A stretch of 64,000 nt of DNA, from positions 12,069,001-12,133,000 of the forward strand of contig NC_088921.1 of assembly GCF_038396675.1 (NCBI RefSeq), read 5' to 3'. The notes under the pieces are model-generated. The model had not been told where the DNA came from, searched no databases, and saw only the letters and a list, made by a program, of their open reading frames with translations. How positions within the stretch are numbered: the first letter of the stretch is position 1; each line of letters opens with the position of its first letter. Positions 34,392 to 64,000 of this stretch are shown here, piece after piece. The position numbers and the translations under genes were made by a program. Source of the stretch: Hydra vulgaris. Its lineage: Eukaryota; Cnidaria; Hydrozoa; Anthoathecata; Hydridae.

Positions 34392-35978
34392 GTGATAATG
34401 GTTGGAGGTTGGCTGCAAGAGCAGGTTCAAATATGTTTACAATGTTTGTCTAAAAAAGAAAAAGCATCATTAGAAGATCTGCCCCATGATTTTTTTTTTG
34501 TTCATTCACCTCTCCAAGGCCTAGAAGGCCACTACAGACAAGGAGGCTACTTAATTGTGGTTATAATCCTCTCTCAACTCTATAACACCAAAACACAAAC
34601 CTTGACAAACAAGGCTGCTGCGCCAAGAAACAAGTTGAGCGCGGTACTACCAGGAATGTGGTGGGGATCAAACTTGGAACCTCTTGCTTATGAAGCGAGC
34701 ACTCTACCACTACACCACTACCGTATAAACTATACCACTACCTGCATTTGGCAATAGTATTCCATGCAAGGACGATTTTGAGATTTATAGAGATAAAGAC
34801 TAGAATCCGCAGTCAGAAAGTGTTAAGCACGGTAACCTTAGCAGATGCAAATTTTGCAATGAATTTGATATACGGTTTCCAAGAAAGGTTGGAAGTAAGA
34901 GTTAGTCCTAGAAATTGAAGGGTAGATGACTCATCAAGCACATTACCACTCATATATATAAGAAGATCTAAATTACTGCGATAACGATTGGCTGAAAAAA
35001 ATTGCGTTTTATTTAAATTAAAGTTCATCAGCCACTGTGAGCTCCATGCTGTAGTAGAAGTAAGATCCTTTTCAAGCTCAAATACCCCTTCCAAGCAATC
35101 AGAAAGTGTAGGCTACTTATCAAGACAAGAATAAATGGTAGTATCATCAGCAAACAATGCCACCTTAGATGTGAGAATATCTGAAAGATCGTTAATGTAA
35201 ATTAAAAATATATAGTATAGGGCCAAGAACTGAACCTTGAGGAACCCCTAAAGATACAGAATATGATAAAGAGTGCTGTCTATTGAGGATTACTTTTATA
35301 CTACAATTGGAAAGAAAGGACTCAATAATCTTAAAGATGTTACTAGATACACCATAAGAAAAAAGCTTATGGAGAAGACCAGCATGCCAAACTATATCAA
35401 AGACTTTAGAAATGTTAAAAAACAATAGCCTTAACCTCTCCACCTCTATCTAATGCACGATAAAACCTAATGATTATTACTGTTAGCAAATCAGCTGTAA
35501 AAACGAGAAGATCAAAATCTATATTGATGAAAGTAATTTATTACTATCAGAAAGTTAATAGATTCAAGATGAGAGATGTAGCGTTTTTTTAATAAGAGAT
35601 TTAAAAACCTTAATTTGATAGGAAGAAGACTAATGGGGCGGTTGTTAGACGAGTCAGACCACTCTCCAGAAATTTTGAATATAGGAATAACAGATACCGC
35701 TTTCCAAAAAGCTGGAAAAAAAGACTCTGATAAGCACTTGTAAAATAGTTTTGAAAGTATAGACGACAGCTCTGGAGAACACATCTGCAAGACTATATTA
35801 GGTATGTTGTCTGGGCCACAAGCTGTAGAAAAGTTTAATCAGGAAATCACTTTTGATACAGAAGCTGGAGTGATATGAATGTCAAGCAATGGATGAACCT
35901 GTTTGATAGTTATATCAGGTAGAATGCAACTAGTGGAATCAAGAGATGATATTGATGAAAAGTTCTTAGCAAACAATT
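34392..35978 (-). pseudogene. LINE ORF2 copy interrupted by a SINE
   Basis: Minus-strand RT protein remnant. In order: FFPAFWKAVSVIPIFKISGE and NRPISLLP (35,512-35,790); ISKVFDIVWHAGLLHKL, YGVSSNIFKIIESFLSN, SLGVPQGSVLGPILYIF (35,192-35,443); LFADDTTIYSCLDK (about 35,150); WLMNFNLNKTQFFSANRYRS to LSWKPYIKFIAKFASAKVT (34,813-35,094). The FADD pair is kept but stops and frameshifts split the protein. A SINE sits in the C-terminal part (34,491-34,732), and the 5' side breaks off into a 28-bp minisatellite. Confidence 0.85.
34491..34732 (-). mobile_element. tRNA-derived SINE (second family) nested in a LINE
   Basis: The minus-strand head GGTAGTGGTGTAGTGGTAGA holds an A box, and GGTTCCAAGTTTGATCCCC holds a B box. 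The body ends in an A run (plus-strand T run 34,491-34,499). The LINE sequence resumes on both sides, comparing GAAGATCTGCCCC and GGCAA-AGTATTCCATGCA with the copy at 16.65 kb. Confidence 0.75.
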
Positions 35979-36455
35979 CAGTTTTTAATTTACAGCATTC
36001 TATCAACAGTTTTTAATTTACAGTCTTCTATCAACAGTTTTTAATTTACAGTCTTCAATCAACAGTTTTAAATTTACAGTCTTCTATCAACAGTTTTAAA
36101 TTTACAGCTTTCTATCAACAGTTTTTAATTTACAGTTTTCTATCAATAGTTTTTAATTTACAGTCTTCTATCAACAGTTTTTAATTTATAGCCTTTTATC
36201 AACAGTTTTTAATTTACAGTCTTCTATCAACAGTTTTTAATTTACAGTCTTCTATCAACAGTTTTTAATTTACAGTCTTCTATCGACAGTTTTTAATTTA
36301 CAGACTTTTATCGACAGTTTTCAATTTACAGTCTTCTATCGACAGTTTTAAATTTACAGCCTTCTATCAACAGTTTTTAATTTATAGCCTTTTATCAACA
36401 GTTTTTAATTTACAGTCTTCTATCGACAGTTTTTAATTTACAGACTTCTATCAAC
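35979..36455. repeat. 28-bp minisatellite, 17 units
   Basis: Seventeen uninterrupted 28-bp units beginning CAGTTTTTAATTTACAG, with point variants (TCTATCAA/TCTATCGA). The array starts exactly where LINE homology stops (AATTCAG). Confidence 0.95.
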
Positions 36456-36845
36456 AGTTTTTTTTTCTTTAACTCTCTTTACTACTTTTGGTTTCATTCT
36501 TTTCAGCATTCTTCAACTTCATAGTTAACTTCTAAGCATAATATGGCTATTTGTTGGGAGGAAAAGAAAAAAACAACAACAATAAGAAGGAATGTAAATG
36601 GTGACAAAAATCACAAAGAAACATGCATAAGCAAAGAGTCTAGTAACAATAAAGTTCCTCGCATGTTTAGCAAAAAACTTTAAGAGCCGCTGTGTTCCAT
36701 TGTTAAATGTTAAATTTCTTTTTCTATCAGAAAGTTTTAATTCATGTCACGACTAGTGTCACTAAGAATCAGAGAATTTCTTGTTAGATTTCAAACTAAG
36801 AACAAATTAAAGTAGAAATACATAAAAAAAACAACAACAACAAAC

Positions 36846-61187
<24,342 letters not shown>

Positions 61188-61204
61188 CTAGTTATAAATA
61201 AATA

Positions 61205-62066
<862 letters not shown>

Positions 62067-62190
62067 AGGGAAAAAAACACATACTCAAACTTTTTAGTCC
62101 CTCTGTAATAAGCTTATAACTAATAATTTAATATTTCACGACCAGGAGGTAATCACTGATATAGGGTGGTAGCCCTCCTATCAAGATCAA

Positions 62191-63041
62191 ATGGCTCTTG
62201 GATCAAACCAAGAAAAGAAAGTGAAAGAACTAATTGCTTTTGCAATTAACCAAGTCAAGAGCTAATGGAGAGGATTGACAATCTGGAGCAAATTGTCATT
62301 GATAAAGAAGTTGTAATCAATAAAATGAAATTGAATCTTGAAATCCTTGAGAAAAACAAAGTTTGTTTAAACGACACTAACAGTAAGATTTCAAAATACA
62401 GCAACTTTGTAGCAGCCTTAGCAAAACCAGGATTACAAGCTAACACAGCTCTTGTTAGTGCCATTTCTGCAAATGCTAAAGCGACTGAAAACAAAGCTAA
62501 AAAAGCTATTTTGTAGGCATGTTTCCCTTTAATACTGTAGACCAGATTCCGGACGAATCCACAAGAACCAAAAAAGTAAAAGAAATAGTATCATCTTTAA
62601 AAATTAATGCAAAGATTGTATCTACTCGAAGAATTAAGCCCAAATTTAGTCCAACTAATGATGCAGTAAACAGCTCAAATACCAGAAACAACCAAAATTC
62701 AATTATTGTTGAATTCGACAGTGCAGAATCCAGAAACATGGTATTAGCAGCAGCACCAAATCTTTCCAAAACAGAACACAAGAATGTTTTCATCAGACCA
62801 GATCGAACAATTGCGCAGCAAGCTGAGCTTAACAAGCTTAACTTTGAGAAGAAAGAGGCAAACAGAAATCTTGAAAAAAATTGGTAACCTAGATAAACCA
62901 TTTCCATTTGTCATCCGCAGCGATAGGGTCCGCTGCATTGATGTATCTAAGACCCTTGAAATCAACGCCCGTTCAATACACCCATTTGCTGAATGGCAAA
63001 AAGCCCATATTGCTCGCTCGAAACGAGTCAATACACAATAA
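62191..63041 (+). pseudogene. LINE ORF1 protein, frameshifted
   Basis: RNA-binding ORF1p. The start MALGSNQEKKVKELIAF runs into a stop at about 62,260 and resumes one frame over at MERIDNLEQIVIDKEVVINK, a heptad-rich coiled coil likely to mediate oligomerisation. After another shift: FPFNTVDQIPDESTRTKKVK, NSIIVEFDSAESRNMVLAAA and NVFIRPDRTIAQQAELNKLN, an RRM-like/L1-ORF1-like core. The last shift gives PFPFVIRSDRVRCIDVSKTL. At least three frame disruptions. Confidence 0.7.
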
Positions 63042-63109
63042 TATCGAGTGTACTAATATACCATTCAACTCAGCTCAAAGCTGTTCAAACTAGCCATTAA
63101 ATACTTATA

Positions 63110-64000
63110 TACGCCAAGAAAGTAACTCAAATCATTTATACTTTTACTACACAAAGGCTTGTTCACTGAACAACAAACTGATTTTGCTTGAAGCCCTGGC
63201 ATACACTTTTAAATACAATGCTATTTTTATAACTGAAACTTGGGCTAACATCAACAGCTCGATGCACATGCATGGTTATAAACTATACTGCAACAACAGG
63301 GAAGGTCAAGGAGGTGGTGTTGCAATCTATATAAATGATAAACTAAATTTGTTTGAAGTGAATATGCATCCATTAAACTGCAAATCTGTTGAGCAAATAT
63401 GGTGTAATTTACTGTAACATTAGAAGAAGAGAACATTTTGCTAGGGTGTATGTATAGACCTCCTCCTAAACACAATGATGAGCCACTTTATCAGATCATC
63501 GATTTGTACATACTCTTGAAGATCGCTATATATTTCAAGTGGTTAATTTTCCTTCATTCTGCAACTCAAATAGCAAATATAAAAGTTTTCTTGATTTAAA
63601 TTTTACTGAATCATCCAATTGCATCTACAATATCGAACCTCTTCCTCCGCTTTGTAATACCTCCAACCAATACCACCTGTCTATTAAATGGCATCTGGCT
63701 ACCGCCGACACTATAAAAAGACCTCTTTTTGTGCAATTGAATTTGTATTATAAACTAGCAGACTTCAAAAATCTGAATCTTGATTTCAAAAATATTGACT
63801 TAGATGTTTTGTTTACTTCTAAGAACACATCACAATGTTACAAAATTTTTCTCATTGAGTACAATTGTTTGTGCAATAAATGGATACCTTGTAGTAAGAA
63901 ATTATTTCATAAAACTCAACCACCATGGATGAATGATCAGCTACGTAATCTTATTGCAAAAAAGAAACATTTATGGATTTTAGTCCAGCAAACCAGATCC
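63110..64000 (+). pseudogene. LINE ORF2, AP-endonuclease part (partial)
   Basis: It begins YTKACSLNNKLILLEALAYT; FIFITETW-like AIFITETWANINSSM holds the catalytic Glu of the endonuclease fold (ITETW). GGGVAIYINDKLN and, after a frameshift, ILLGCMYRPPPKHND follow. From about 63,535 a third frame continues FQVVNFPSFCNSNSKYKSFL to PPWMNDQLRNLIAKKKHLW, the linker before the RT. The RT itself is beyond the window. Confidence 0.75.

Larger units (their letters stand above)
62080..64000 (+). mobile_element. LINE with ORF1 and ORF2 5' half, continuing past the window
   Basis: A leader beginning soon after the (TA)n tract is followed by ORF1 (from ATG 62,191) and ORF2 (endonuclease from about 63,110). 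Layout is that of CR1/jockey-type non-LTR elements. Several frameshifts exist, so this copy is inactive. Confidence 0.8.

Overview
The window looks like a piece of a Hydra (Cnidaria, Hydrozoa) nuclear genome. The DNA is extremely AT-rich, coding exons are short islands in kilobase-scale introns, and the introns are filled with LINE, Tc1/mariner, pogo, hAT, Transib-like and SINE remnants and (TA)n tracts. The best-preserved gene is a NACHT-domain immune receptor of the kind that is expanded in Hydra. No bacterial-style operon, CRISPR array, rRNA or intact tRNA gene was found. The organism call rests on protein-family resemblance and base composition, not on a database search.

Two host genes can be assembled by hand, both on the minus strand. 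(1) At 19,419 to 4,471 is a five-exon NLR-type gene: a Death-domain exon, two tandemly duplicated 48-nt linker exons, one large NACHT exon and a C-terminal exon of unknown fold, with a polyadenylation signal just after the stop. All four junctions have GT/AG sites in phase 1 and give one open frame of 807 residues. The Death domain would recruit downstream Death-fold adaptors and the NACHT would act as the nucleotide-driven oligomerisation switch. (2) At 61,187 to 36,846 are ten phase-compatible exons of a large gene encoding armadillo-like helices followed by at least two and a half fibronectin type III domains. Both ends of this gene are missing.

Layout. 1-4.4 kb: downstream flank with a LINE scrap. 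4.4-19.5 kb: NLR gene, with a hAT MITE, minisatellites, a hAT C-terminal remnant and a LINE copy in its introns. 19.5-36.8 kb: a transposon graveyard holding a Transib/RAG1-like transposase remnant, hAT and Tc1 transposases, tRNA-derived SINEs, LINE fragments, MITEs and a fold-back element built of CAGATGT motifs. 36.8-61.2 kb: ARM-FN3 gene. Its 16-kb intron (43.4-59.6 kb) holds a TA-flanked MITE, a long-TIR DNA transposon nested in a LINE, a delimited pogo-like element with a PHD finger, and LINE copies in both orientations. 61.2-62.1 kb: a large (TA)n/(CT)n tract. 62.1-64 kb: the 5' half of another LINE, running off the window.

Nearly all transposon coding regions carry frameshifts, stops or deletions. 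The most instructive structures are the duplicated linker exons of the NLR gene, the RAG1-related remnant, and the two DNA transposons whose exact ends and target-site duplications can be read.
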